The position numbers were made by a program, and so were the translations under genes. Shown here in pieces: positions 52,180 through 60,666 of a stretch of DNA of 64,000 nt. Within the stretch, counting starts at the first letter, position 1, and each line of letters starts with the position of its first letter. Origin of the DNA: Pontiellaceae bacterium B12219 (GTDB lineage Bacteria > Verrucomicrobiota > Kiritimatiellia > Kiritimatiellales > Pontiellaceae); NCBI GenBank assembly GCA_029432795.1, contig JARNMJ010000015.1, positions 22,525-86,524 on the forward strand, in the 5' to 3' direction. The notes below the pieces were generated by a model. It was not told the DNA's origin. It was given only the letters and a program-made list of their open reading frames with translations, and searched no databases.

Positions 52180-52845
52180 TTAGATGAGAAACCGTCTTCT
52201 GATCATCAGCAGAGATGCACTGGCCAGTGTGACCATGATGATACTGCTGGGCTCGGGGATAAGCGATGCGTTCAGGTTGTCGAACTGGACGTTGAATGCG
52301 GCGTCTTTGGAGCCGTCGGTATCCCAGTAATTCCCTTGAATCTCGTAGGCGGTAATGGCGGATAAATCCAGCCCGGATACCGTTTCGGTTGTAGAGGCCA
52401 GATCAAAATCCACCCGTGCGGTGGTGAAGGTGCTGGAGTTGAAGCTTGAGCTGTAAAAATTAAATTTTTCAATTGTTCCATTGTCGTTAAACAAAAGTAC
52501 CTGAATAACACGCGCTTCATTGCTGGGCAATAAACGCGCTGTAAGCTCCAGCGAACGTGTTCCGGAGAGATCGAGCGCCAGGTTTAACCGTCCTGCTCCT
52601 CCACTTGCTGTCGGCGCTCCTTCTCCTATGGGCAGTACTTCCTGGCCGGAAACGTCGCCATCGGTAAAGGACTGGAATTGATCAACCGGCTTGTCCCATG
52701 TGGACGTTTCGCTCGGATAGGAAAAATTCATTGGATTCGTCGTTTCAAAGTCTGTGATCAATACATCGGAAAAGGAGGAGCTCAGGCATAATGCGGCTGT
52801 GAATATCGTGGATGGCAGCCGTTTAATTTTTGTTGCATGTTTCAT
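52180..52845 (-). CDS. PEP-CTERM secreted protein
   Basis: 221 residues. Signal peptide (about 1-26), a beta-rich body with D-F-E-T-T-N near the N-terminus and several galactose-binding-like strands, then I-P-E-P-S-S, a hydrophobic helix and R-R-R-F-L-I. It should be exosortase-processed. The ligand is unknown; a carbohydrate-binding role is a guess. Confidence 0.82.
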   Translation of the reverse strand: MKHATKIKRLPSTIFTAALCLSSSFSDVLITDFETTNPMNFSYPSETSTWDKPVDQFQSFTDGDVSGQEVLPIGEGAPTASGGAGRLNLALDLSGTRSLELTARLLPSNEARVIQVLLFNDNGTIEKFNFYSSSFNSSTFTTARVDFDLASTTETVSGLDLSAITAYEIQGNYWDTDGSKDAAFNVQFDNLNASLIPEPSSIIMVTLASASLLMIRRRFLI

Positions 52846-52972
52846 TTGAAGTTTCTTTCTACGTAAATGGATTGTTTTTATTTCAAGATGCAGACACCCG
52901 CTTGATAAGCATTTTTGTGTCCAATAAAGGATGTGAAACGGGCGGGTGGTTGAAAAGATGGATTTCTTTAAA

Positions 52973-55900
52973 TTAATCCTCCTGAACGAGCTGAATGATC
53001 TCTTTCAGCATGGCCGTCGTTTTATCGCGGTTGAGAACGGGATGACGGCCTCCGAAGGTTTTATAGGTTTTCTCTTTCGACATCATGACCTGATAATCGC
53101 GGACGATGATGGATTTGAGGCCGTAATCTGCGGCGACGATACGGAGTTCCGCGATGAGCATCAGCCGCTGCACTTCCTGAGGAAGTTTTCCGAAGCGGTC
53201 TTTAATTTCGCGCTTCATGAGGGTGATTTCCTGTTTGGTGGCCAGTGCTGAAATACGTTGGTAGAGCCGCAGGCGCAGGTTTTCGTCTTCGATGTATTCG
53301 TAGGGAATATACGCTCCGTTTTCCTTGTTTCCGGACTTTGGAGAAAGATCGAGGAAATCGATTTTTACAGTGACGTCCATCAGCGGCGGCGGCTTTTTGC
53401 CCTGCATGATGGCGATGGTTCGTTTCAGCAATTGGCAGTAGAGATCAAACCCGACGGCGGAAATATGGCCGCTCTGTTTGGCGCCGAGCATATTTCCGGC
53501 CCCGCGCAGTTCGAGGTCGCGCAGTGCGAGGCGGAAGCCGGAGCCGAGGCCGGTGTAGCGCTTGATGGCATTCATACGGTCGCGGGCGGCATCGATGATA
53601 TCGCCGCCGGGGGAGAGCATCATGTAGGCAAAGGCTTTGTGATTGGAGCGGCCAACACGCCCGCGCAACTGATACAGGTCGGAGAGGCCGAAGCGCTCGG
53701 CGTTTTCAACAATCAGCGTATTGCAGTTCGGAATGTCGACGCCGCTTTCAATGATAGTGGTGCAGAGCAGGACATCGAATCGACCTTCTACAAACGCGTG
53801 CATAATTTGTGAAAGTTCGGTTTCGCCCATCTGCCCGTGTGCCACGGCAATCCGCGCTTCCGGCACGAGGGCCATCAGCCGGTTTTCAACATGGTGAATG
53901 GTTTTCACGCGGTTGTGCAGATAGAAGACCTGCCCGCCGCGATGCAGCTCGGCGCGGATGGCTTCCGAAATAATTTCCTCGTCGTAAGGAATTACGTTGG
54001 TATCGACCGGCTGTCGTTCCTGCGGGGCGGTTTTGATGGTGCTCAGATCGCGGACGCCGGTGAGACTCATATAGAGTGTGCGCGGAATCGGGGTGGCCGA
54101 CATGGTGATGAGGTCCACCTGTTTACGCAGTTCTTTCAGGTGTTCTTTGGCCGTTACACCAAAGCGCTGTTCTTCGTCGATGATGACGAGCCCGAGGTTT
54201 TTAAAGTTCACATCTTTGGAAAGAATGCGGTGGGTGCCGATCAGAATATCCACTTCGCCTTCCAGGGTTTGGAAAAGGGTTTTGTTCTGTTGGGCCTTGG
54301 TCCGGAAACGGCTGACCATATCCACGCGTACGGGAAAAGCAGCCATGCGTTCGGCAAAGGAATCGTAGTGCTGTTGCGCAAGAATGGTGGTCGGCACAAG
54401 CACAGCAACCTGCATGCCGTCCATTACCGCTTTAAAGGCGGCGCGCATGGCGACTTCGGTTTTGCCGAAGCCGACATCGCCGCAAAGCAGGCGGTCCATG
54501 GGTCGCAGTTTTTCCATATCGCGTTTCAGCTCTTCGGCGGCCGAGAGCTGGTCCGGCGTTTCGGTGTAGGGAAAGGCCGCTTCGAATTCGGCCTGCATGG
54601 CGGTGTCTTTGGAAAAGCGATAGCCGCGTTTGGCCTGTCGTTCGGCCTGGGTGAGCAGGAGCTGGGACGCAAAATCCTGTACGGCTTCTTCAGCTCCGGC
54701 TTTGTCGTTCTTCCATTTCCGGCCGCCGAGCGTGTGCGGTTTCGGGGCGTGTTTGCCCATGCCTTTGTAGCGCGTCAGCAAATGGGCCTGTGTGACGGGA
54801 AGATAGACCTTTTCACCTTTGGCATATTCAATCGAAAGCACTTCCATGCTGCGGTCGCTGAAGGTGGTTTCGACGATGCCGAGATATTTTCCAACACCGT
54901 GCTCCACATGCACCACAAAATCGCCGGGCTGAATGTCGGCGGCTTCGTTAACGCGGTCCTGTTGCTTATGAAAGCGTTTGGCAACCCGGGCGTGAGCGCT
55001 GCGGTTGGTATGGTAGGCGTAGAAATCGGATTCGGTGATAATCAGGATTTTACGGTCGTGATCGGCGGCGCTTTCGTGAATGACGCCGTGATGCAGTTCC
55101 AGGCTCTGGAAGCCTTCGAGCGCTTCGTAGAGTTCGCGGAACCGGTTGAGGGTTCCTTCGGTTTCAAAAAAGAAATGGACGTTCCAATCATTGGAAGCGT
55201 CAGCGCAGCGTTGGTCGACAAATCGACGGCGGGCCTGCTCGGCTTCTTTCGGATGGGTGTCGTAGGAAACTGCAAAGAGGCCGGTATCGTAAAAATTAAA
55301 ACCTGTCGTGAGGCGTGACGATTGAGGCGTGATCGAGTTTTCGGGGTTGACGATAAGGGTGTCTTCCGGAAGCAGTTTCTGAAGGGGGCTGGTTTCTTCG
55401 CCGGCAAATCCGAAGTCCATTTGCGGGAGCTGGACGGAATCGGTTTTTTCAATAGAGCACTGAGACTGGTCGTCAAAAAAACGGATCGAGTCGATCTCGT
55501 CGCCGAAAAATTCGATGCGGACGGGGCGGGGGGAACCGGGAGGCCAGCAATCGAGAATACCGCCGCGCAGGGCGGCTTCGCCCTGGGCATAGACCTCGAT
55601 GCCGAACTCGTAGCCCGCGGTCGACATCCATTCCGTCAGGTCGTTTAGTTTGTATTCGTTTCCAACGCTGAGCGTCTGAACCGCCTGCTCCGACTCTTCG
55701 GCAATCGGTACTTCCTGCTCCATCGCCTGGGGGCAGGTGATGATGATAAATCCATGGTCACGGAACTGCTCACGATCGTGAGCAGTTCCGTGACATGAGA
55801 ATTGTTTAATATTTTCGACCAGCCTGAGGTGTTCGCCAAAAACAGCAGGATCTTTTTCCATGGGTTGGAAAAGGTGGATATTCCAGTCATTGGAAGTCAG

Positions 55901-56110
55901 CGTGTGCAGCGATTCATTCAGCCGCTCCATTTCGCGGACATCGGTTGCGACCCATAAAATGTTTCGTTCCAATATCTGGAAGAGATCTCTGCTCAGGAGG
56001 GCCTGGGCGCTGATCGGGGCGTCTGAAACCTGCAGGCTTTCTGTTGAAATGCCTTTAAGCACCGCCCCGTTTACCCGGAGGGTGCTCTCTTTTTGCTCGT
56101 TGTAGGTCAT
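52973..56110 (-). CDS. mfd: Transcription-repair coupling factor Mfd
   Basis: A 1045-residue ATP-dependent translocase that removes stalled RNA polymerase and recruits UvrA. N-terminal UvrB-like domain (about 1-330), RNA-polymerase-interacting domain around 390-450 (F-V-V-H-V-E-H-G-V-G-K-Y), SF2 motor with Walker A C-G-D-V-G-F-G-K-T-E, D-E-E-Q-R-F-G and L-R-G-R-V-G-R-S, and the C-terminal TRCF domain. It is somewhat shorter than usual. The N-terminal third is packed with repeats: five exact TTCCA copies (a sixth in the motor), a heptamer run and a perfect 38-bp palindrome. Confidence 0.94.
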   Translation of the reverse strand: MTYNEQKESTLRVNGAVLKGISTESLQVSDAPISAQALLSRDLFQILERNILWVATDVREMERLNESLHTLTSNDWNIHLFQPMEKDPAVFGEHLRLVENIKQFSCHGTAHDREQFRDHGFIIITCPQAMEQEVPIAEESEQAVQTLSVGNEYKLNDLTEWMSTAGYEFGIEVYAQGEAALRGGILDCWPPGSPRPVRIEFFGDEIDSIRFFDDQSQCSIEKTDSVQLPQMDFGFAGEETSPLQKLLPEDTLIVNPENSITPQSSRLTTGFNFYDTGLFAVSYDTHPKEAEQARRRFVDQRCADASNDWNVHFFFETEGTLNRFRELYEALEGFQSLELHHGVIHESAADHDRKILIITESDFYAYHTNRSAHARVAKRFHKQQDRVNEAADIQPGDFVVHVEHGVGKYLGIVETTFSDRSMEVLSIEYAKGEKVYLPVTQAHLLTRYKGMGKHAPKPHTLGGRKWKNDKAGAEEAVQDFASQLLLTQAERQAKRGYRFSKDTAMQAEFEAAFPYTETPDQLSAAEELKRDMEKLRPMDRLLCGDVGFGKTEVAMRAAFKAVMDGMQVAVLVPTTILAQQHYDSFAERMAAFPVRVDMVSRFRTKAQQNKTLFQTLEGEVDILIGTHRILSKDVNFKNLGLVIIDEEQRFGVTAKEHLKELRKQVDLITMSATPIPRTLYMSLTGVRDLSTIKTAPQERQPVDTNVIPYDEEIISEAIRAELHRGGQVFYLHNRVKTIHHVENRLMALVPEARIAVAHGQMGETELSQIMHAFVEGRFDVLLCTTIIESGVDIPNCNTLIVENAERFGLSDLYQLRGRVGRSNHKAFAYMMLSPGGDIIDAARDRMNAIKRYTGLGSGFRLALRDLELRGAGNMLGAKQSGHISAVGFDLYCQLLKRTIAIMQGKKPPPLMDVTVKIDFLDLSPKSGNKENGAYIPYEYIEDENLRLRLYQRISALATKQEITLMKREIKDRFGKLPQEVQRLMLIAELRIVAADYGLKSIIVRDYQVMMSKEKTYKTFGGRHPVLNRDKTTAMLKEIIQLVQED
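54260..54274. repeat. TTCCA-N5-TGGAA palindrome in mfd motor domain
   Basis: Exact copy, spacer GGGTT, encoding F-Q-T-L-E on the minus strand. Confidence 0.85.
55097..55111. repeat. TTCCA-N5-TGGAA palindrome in mfd
   Basis: Exact copy, spacer GGCTC, encoding F-Q-S-L-E. Confidence 0.85.
55182..55196. repeat. TTCCA-N5-TGGAA palindrome in mfd
   Basis: Exact copy, spacer ATCAT, encoding S-N-D-W-N. Confidence 0.85.
55308..55335. repeat. Heptamer-phased run inside mfd
   Basis: Exactly 28 bp, units GTGAGGC, GTGACGA, TTGAGGC, GTGATCG, in the N-terminal third of mfd. The same GTGAGGC unit recurs after the pyrB-like gene (57281-57345). Confidence 0.65.
55757..55794. repeat. Perfect 38-bp palindrome inside mfd
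   Basis: Two 19-base arms, the left beginning GTCACGGAACTGC and the right ending GCAGTTCCGTGAC, complement each other without mismatch and meet at CACGA/TCGTG with no loop. It is in the N-terminal domain reading frame. Confidence 0.92.
55856..55895. repeat. Two TTCCA-N5-TGGAA palindromes in mfd
   Basis: Exact copies 55856-55870 (spacer TGGGT, F-Q-P-M-E) and 55881-55895 (spacer GTCAT, S-N-D-W-N), centres 25 bp apart. Confidence 0.88.
55967..55981. repeat. TTCCA-N5-TGGAA palindrome in mfd
   Basis: Exact copy, spacer ATATC, encoding F-Q-I-L-E. Confidence 0.85.
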
Positions 56111-56208
56111 GCGCGGAATGTAGGGAAAGAAATCGGGGATTGGAAGGGTGGACTTTATATTCGAGCTCGGTATTATTGCTGACTTATTTACATGGGAGAG
56201 GGGTCGTT

Positions 56209-57288
56209 ATGGCTGAAGAAAAGAAACTGAGTGATATTGGGTGGAAGGATTTTAAAAAACTTCCGCTGTCGGAAAAGGGGGCGTATTTTCATGGAAAGCA
56301 TACGCTGATTGCCCAGCAGTTTACGCGTGCTGAAATTGAAGAGCTGTGTATGCTGGCCACCCGGATCAAACGGATTAACAAGCGGCGCGAAGGGGCGAAT
56401 TTCCTGAAAGGATTGCTTTCGGACAAACGGGCGATGCTCTATTTTGCGCAGCCTTCATCACGCACCTATCTTTCCCACAATGCGGCCTGCCAGATTCTGG
56501 GGCTGGACACGATGGATGTGCGCGACCAGAAAACCTCGAGCGAGGTGAAGGGCGAAACGCCGGAAGATACCATCCGTACCTTCAGTTCGTATGCCGATCT
56601 GATCATTATGCGGCATCCGGTCGGCGGTTTTGCCGAGCGTGTGGCCTGGATGATGGCGCACACCGGCCGTGAAATTCCGGTGCTGAATGCCGGTTCAGGC
56701 GCGGATCAGCATCCGACGCAGGCGCTGCTCGATGTGTATACCCTCCGCCGGAGTTTTGAGAATATCGGAGGCATCGACGGAAAGCATGTTGTGTTTGTCG
56801 GCGATTTGGCGCGCGGGCGTACGGTACGTTCGCTGGCGTGGATGCTTTCGCTTTACAAAGATATGACCCTTTATTTTATCGCTCCGGAATCGCTGCAGAT
56901 CGGGCAGGATATTCTGGACCAGCTGGACGAGGCCGGAACCAAATATGTGGTTTCGGAAGATTTCGCATCGGCTATGCCGGTGGCAGATGCCATTTATATG
57001 ACCCGTATTCAGGATGAGTGGGATGTGGAAGGCGAAAGCAGCACAACGGATGCATCCGACTATCATATCGGTGCTGAACACATGGATATCATTAAGGATA
57101 CCTGCGCCATTCTCCACCCGTTGCCGCGCCGGCAGGAAATCAGCACAGAGATCGATAACGATCCCCGTGCCGTTTACTGGCGCCAAATGCGTAACGGTAT
57201 GTGGATCCGGGCGGCGCTGATTCTGAAAACTTTCGGTCGTGAGCAGGAGGCCAATCAATATTACGACGATTATAAACCTGAGGCGTGA
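56209..57288 (+). CDS. pyrB: Aspartate-carbamoyltransferase-like protein
   Basis: A 359-residue carbamoyltransferase, longer than the usual 300-320 residues because of about 45 extra N-terminal residues. The carbamoyl-phosphate loop reads S-S-R-T-Y-L-S-H (usual S-x-R-T-R). H-P-T-Q-A-L-L-D and H-P-L-P-R-R-Q-E-I are present, the latter being aspartate-type rather than the ornithine-type C-L-P. It would make carbamoyl-aspartate for pyrimidines, but the substrate is not certain. ATG 56209 is chosen (an in-frame ATG at 56140 is upstream). The stop (GAGGCGTGA) lies in a heptamer element, and argF follows. Confidence 0.82.
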   Translation: MAEEKKLSDIGWKDFKKLPLSEKGAYFHGKHTLIAQQFTRAEIEELCMLATRIKRINKRREGANFLKGLLSDKRAMLYFAQPSSRTYLSHNAACQILGLDTMDVRDQKTSSEVKGETPEDTIRTFSSYADLIIMRHPVGGFAERVAWMMAHTGREIPVLNAGSGADQHPTQALLDVYTLRRSFENIGGIDGKHVVFVGDLARGRTVRSLAWMLSLYKDMTLYFIAPESLQIGQDILDQLDEAGTKYVVSEDFASAMPVADAIYMTRIQDEWDVEGESSTTDASDYHIGAEHMDIIKDTCAILHPLPRRQEISTEIDNDPRAVYWRQMRNGMWIRAALILKTFGREQEANQYYDDYKPEA

Positions 57289-57345
57289 AGAGTGAAACGT
57301 GAGGCGTAAAAGATTACGTCTCAATCGTCATTCATCACGATTCCC
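57281..57345. repeat. Heptamer-phased element between the pyrB-like gene and argF
   Basis: Units GTGAAGA, GTGAAAC, GTGAGGC, GTAAAAG, with an opposed arm CTCAATC, GTCATTC, ATCACGA. It supplies the pyrB stop codon. Confidence 0.7.
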
Positions 57346-57363
57346 GAACTACGAGGTAGAAAC

Positions 57364-58296
57364 ATGGAACATTTAATTTCACTGAAAGAATGGGGCCCGG
57401 AAAAGATCCGGGACGTACTGAGTCTGGCCAAAGACGTTAAAGCGAATCCGGCTAAATATCAGGATGCGATGGCGCGCAAGACGCTGCTGATGATTTTTGA
57501 AAAGCCGAGTTTACGGACGCGCCTTTCGTTTGAAGCCGGGATGACCCAAATGGGCGGTCACGCGATTTATTACAATACGGCAACTTCGCCGATGGGCAGC
57601 GGAAAAGAAACCATCAGCGATTCCGTTAAAACCGCATCACGCTTCGTGGATGTGATTATGGCGCGGTTGTTTAAACACTCCGATCTGCTCGAAATGGCGG
57701 AATATGCCACGGTCCCGGTGATCAATGCGCTGACGGACGACAGCCACCCGTGCCAGATTCTGGCCGACCTTCAGGCGATTGAAGAAAAGAAGGGGGCGTT
57801 GAAAGGGCTGAAGCTTGCCTATCTTGGCGACGGCTTCAATAACGTGACGCATTCGCTGATGTTCGGCGGTGTTAAAATGGGCATGAATGTAAGCGTCGGC
57901 TCACCGGCGGGTACGGATTATTCGCCCCGTGCTGATGTGGTGGCCGACTGCGAGACGTTCAGTGCTGAAACAGGCGGTTCGATTTTTGTGTCGGATGATC
58001 CTGTTGCCGCCATCAAGGATGCCGATGTGGTTTATACCGATTCCTGGATGAGCTATCATATTCCGAAGGATCAGGAAGCGGCGCGTATTGCCAAATTTAT
58101 GCCGTATCAGGTGAATGCCGAATTGATGGCGCACGCAAAACCGGATGCCATTTTCATGAACTGTCTGCCGGCGATTCGCGGTTGTGAACAGACCGCGGAA
58201 GTCATCGATGGCCCGCAATCCATCGTTTTTGATGAAGCTGAAAATCGCCTGCACGCCCAGAAAGCCGTCATCCTTACACTCTGCGGCGCGGCCTAA
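57364..58296 (+). CDS. argF: Ornithine carbamoyltransferase
   Basis: A 310-residue enzyme of arginine synthesis. Carbamoyl-phosphate loop K-P-S-L-R-T-R, H-P-C-Q-I-L-A-D and ornithine-type M-N-C-L-P-A. Complete and of normal length. AGGT lies near the start. The next gene begins 8 bp later. Confidence 0.95.
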   Translation: MEHLISLKEWGPEKIRDVLSLAKDVKANPAKYQDAMARKTLLMIFEKPSLRTRLSFEAGMTQMGGHAIYYNTATSPMGSGKETISDSVKTASRFVDVIMARLFKHSDLLEMAEYATVPVINALTDDSHPCQILADLQAIEEKKGALKGLKLAYLGDGFNNVTHSLMFGGVKMGMNVSVGSPAGTDYSPRADVVADCETFSAETGGSIFVSDDPVAAIKDADVVYTDSWMSYHIPKDQEAARIAKFMPYQVNAELMAHAKPDAIFMNCLPAIRGCEQTAEVIDGPQSIVFDEAENRLHAQKAVILTLCGAA

Positions 58297-58304
58297 GTCG
58301 TACT

Positions 58305-59276
58305 ATGCGGATTCTGATCGTCAAAACCAGTTCGCTGGGAGATCTGTTCCATGCGCTTCCGGCGGTGCATCTGCTGAAAACGGCATTTGATGCGGAGATT
58401 GATTGGGTGGTGAACAAGGACTATGCCGGGCTGGTGGAATGTTTTTCCGATGTTCGGAAGGTAATTCCTTTTCCGCGAAAAGCGCTGTTTCCAAACCTTG
58501 GATCATTTCGCGCGGAGCTTCGGAAAGAAGCGTACGATCTGGTGGTCGATCTGCAGGGACTGCTGAAAAGCGCCTTGATCTGCCGAATGGCGAAACGGGT
58601 GAAGGGAGCGAAGATCCTCGGGCCGTCTTTTCAGCGGGAAGGGGCGCGTTTTTTCTATACTGCCGTTGCGGGGAAGAAAAATAAAAACCGGCATGCGGTG
58701 GAGGAAAATCTGGATGTGCTCCGCTGGTTGGAAAAACCGGCTGAACCGATTGCGTTTCCCATCCAATTTCCGGAAGTGAATTTCCAATGTCTGGAAAAGA
58801 AGCCGGTGGTGGTGTTTGCGCCATGTTCGCGGCACGAGGCGAAAAACTGGCCGTGGAAACGGTTTGTGGAAGTGGGGAAAGCGCTTGAATGCCAGATTAT
58901 TCTGGTGGGGGCGCCGGATGATGCTGAAACCTGCGCCAACATTGAAAATGCACTGCCGGAAGGGGCGGCCACCAATCTCTGCGGGAAGACCACGTTGCTG
59001 GAACTCGGCGGGGTGCTGCAGCGGGCGGATCTGGTGGTGACGGTGGATTCGGGACCGATGCATATGGCCTCGGCGGCAGGTACGCCGTGCCTCGCAGTTT
59101 TCGGGCCGACGGATCCAACTCGGGTGGGGCCTTTTGGCGGGCAGCACCGTATTCTCCGGTCTTCCAGCGTTCGGAACTATTCGAAGCAGGATCTGGAAAG
59201 TATCCGGATGGTTGAAACAAATGATGTCGTTCAAACAATAGGGGAAATGCTGAATAATGAAATTGTGGGACTATGA
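58305..59276 (+). CDS. Glycosyltransferase family 9, heptosyltransferase-like
   Basis: A 323-residue GT-B enzyme resembling heptosyltransferase I (WaaC), which adds heptose to the LPS core. The N-terminal I-V-K-T-S-S-L-G-D-L-F-H and the nucleotide-sugar site D-S-G-P-M-H-M-A-S-A / F-G-P-T-D-P-T-R are clear. It contains an exact TTCCA repeat (58782-58796; F-Q-C-L-E) and a one-mismatch copy (58489-58503). The end overlaps the next gene by 20 bp. Confidence 0.88.
   Translation: MRILIVKTSSLGDLFHALPAVHLLKTAFDAEIDWVVNKDYAGLVECFSDVRKVIPFPRKALFPNLGSFRAELRKEAYDLVVDLQGLLKSALICRMAKRVKGAKILGPSFQREGARFFYTAVAGKKNKNRHAVEENLDVLRWLEKPAEPIAFPIQFPEVNFQCLEKKPVVVFAPCSRHEAKNWPWKRFVEVGKALECQIILVGAPDDAETCANIENALPEGAATNLCGKTTLLELGGVLQRADLVVTVDSGPMHMASAAGTPCLAVFGPTDPTRVGPFGGQHRILRSSSVRNYSKQDLESIRMVETNDVVQTIGEMLNNEIVGL
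58489..58503. repeat. TTCCA-N5-TGGAA family, one-mismatch copy
   Basis: TTCCA-AACCT-TGGAT, encoding F-P-N-L-G. Confidence 0.45.
58782..58796. repeat. TTCCA-N5-TGGAA palindrome in the glycosyltransferase gene
   Basis: Exact copy, spacer ATGTC, encoding F-Q-C-L-E in a region between the two domains. Confidence 0.88.
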
Positions 59277-59898
59277 AGCCTTCATTTTTGATCTCGACGG
59301 GACGCTGATCGATTCCGGTAAATATCATGCACAGGCGTTTTCGGATGCCGTGCTGTCGCATAGCGGTTATCTGCTGAAGCCGGACGAACATCATGAATTT
59401 TTCAGTAAGCACAGTACCTGGTTTGCGGAAACCCTGAATGAGCGCTATGGCTTGAAACTGGATCCGGAAGCTGTGCTGGCGGAAAAGCGCGAGCGGGTGC
59501 AGGAAATTTTTGAGACGGAACTTTTTGACGGTGCAAGGGAGTTCCTCGAATTGTGGTATAGAAAGAAGCCGATGGCGTTGGCGACCAATTCGCCGCTCAG
59601 TTTTGTGAAGCCGGCTCTGGAAAAGGCCGATTTGCTTAAATTTTTTAAATGCATCACGACGGCCTGCGATGTGAAAAACCGCAAGCCGGATCCGGAAATT
59701 GTGCAGGTGACGGTGCAGAAGCTGCAGGTTGATCCGCTGAATACCCTCGTGTTTGAAGACCAGCTGATCGGGATTAAAGCCGCGCGGCTGGCCGGCGCCA
59801 AGGTGGTTGCGGTGGATAACGGGCAACCGGTGAATTATCCGGTGGATGTCGCGGTGCATACCTGGAGCGATCTGCTAAAACTTTCGGAGTTGCGTTAA
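59257..59898 (+). CDS. HAD-superfamily hydrolase (beta-phosphoglucomutase-like)
   Basis: A 213-residue HAD. Motif I F-D-L-D-G-T-L-I-D-S, a helical cap, T-N-S motif II, K-P-D-P-E-I and F-E-D-Q-L-I-G-I-K-A-A. Subfamily I with an N-terminal helical cap, such as phosphoglucomutase or phosphoglycolate types. The substrate is unknown. It starts inside the end of the previous gene. Confidence 0.88.
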   Translation: MKLWDYEAFIFDLDGTLIDSGKYHAQAFSDAVLSHSGYLLKPDEHHEFFSKHSTWFAETLNERYGLKLDPEAVLAEKRERVQEIFETELFDGAREFLELWYRKKPMALATNSPLSFVKPALEKADLLKFFKCITTACDVKNRKPDPEIVQVTVQKLQVDPLNTLVFEDQLIGIKAARLAGAKVVAVDNGQPVNYPVDVAVHTWSDLLKLSELR

Positions 59899-59910
59899 AG
59901 GCTGTGCCTT

Positions 59911-59989
59911 GGTCAAAAGTCGAAGGTCTGAATGTCGGAACGTCTCTTGTTCCTTCGACCTTTAACTTTCCGACTTTCGACCTCTAAAC
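59911..59989. repeat. Heptamer-phased inverted element between two HAD genes
   Basis: Units near GTCGAAG (AGTCGAA, GGTCTGA, ATGTCGG, AACGTCT), then opposed units CTTCGAC, CTTTAAC, TTTCCGA, CTTTCGA, CCTCTAA. Confidence 0.75.
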
Positions 59990-60027
59990 ATTGCCGACTT
60001 ATTATATTTTCGACAGGAGATACAGTT

Positions 60028-60663
60028 ATGAAACCCCAACTTATAATTTTTGATTTGGATGGAACATTAATCGATTCGCGTGCGGATTTAACCGCCGGGA
60101 TCAACCACATGCGGAATCACTACGGGCTTGATTCGCTTTCGCTCGAAACGGTCAGTGGCTACATTGGCGATGGTGTCCGCAAGCTGGTGGAACGTTCGCT
60201 GCAGGGGGCGGATGTGGACGTGGATGAGGCGCTGGCGATTAATAAGGAATACTATTTTTCTCATGCCACCGTTCACACGGCTCTGTATGAAGGCGTGGAA
60301 GCGGGGTTGTCCGATCTGACCAAAGCCGGGCATACGCTGGCGCTTCTTACCAATAAACCGGGCGATCCGAGCCGGGATATTCTAAGACATTTCGGGCTGG
60401 ACGACTGTTTTTCGGCGATTATCGGCGGCGGCGATGTGCCGCATCTGAAGCCGGAACCGGATGGCGTTTTCCGATGTCTGGAACTGACCCACACCGACCC
60501 TTCCACTGCCTGGATGGTGGGGGATCATCACACCGATCTGGCGGTGGCGAAAAATGCGGGGATTCGCAGTGCGTTGGTCACCTATGGCTTCGGCCATGCG
60601 GGCGACTATAAACCGGATGCAAATTTTGCTTCGTTTGCCGATTTGGTCGGGTACTTTGTCTGA
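60028..60663 (+). CDS. gph: Phosphoglycolate phosphatase
   Basis: A 211-residue HAD phosphatase. D-L-D-G-T-L-I-D-S-R-A-D, cap, T-N-K-P-G and G-D-H-H-T-D. It probably clears 2-phosphoglycolate, though substrate choice in this family is loose. ATG 60028 after AGGAG is chosen over an in-frame start at 59932 that would read through the heptamer element. It precedes queE by 3 bp. A one-mismatch TTCCA repeat lies at 60469-60483. Confidence 0.82.
   Translation: MKPQLIIFDLDGTLIDSRADLTAGINHMRNHYGLDSLSLETVSGYIGDGVRKLVERSLQGADVDVDEALAINKEYYFSHATVHTALYEGVEAGLSDLTKAGHTLALLTNKPGDPSRDILRHFGLDDCFSAIIGGGDVPHLKPEPDGVFRCLELTHTDPSTAWMVGDHHTDLAVAKNAGIRSALVTYGFGHAGDYKPDANFASFADLVGYFV
60469..60483. repeat. TTCCA-N5-TGGAA family, one-mismatch copy
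   Basis: TTCCG-ATGTC-TGGAA in gph, encoding F-R-C-L-E. Confidence 0.5.
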
Positions 60664-60666
60664 GCT

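Noticed and set aside
53837..55318. Open frame of 493 codons on the plus strand opposite mfd
   Set aside because: Antisense to conserved Mfd motifs, with composition typical of a shadow frame.
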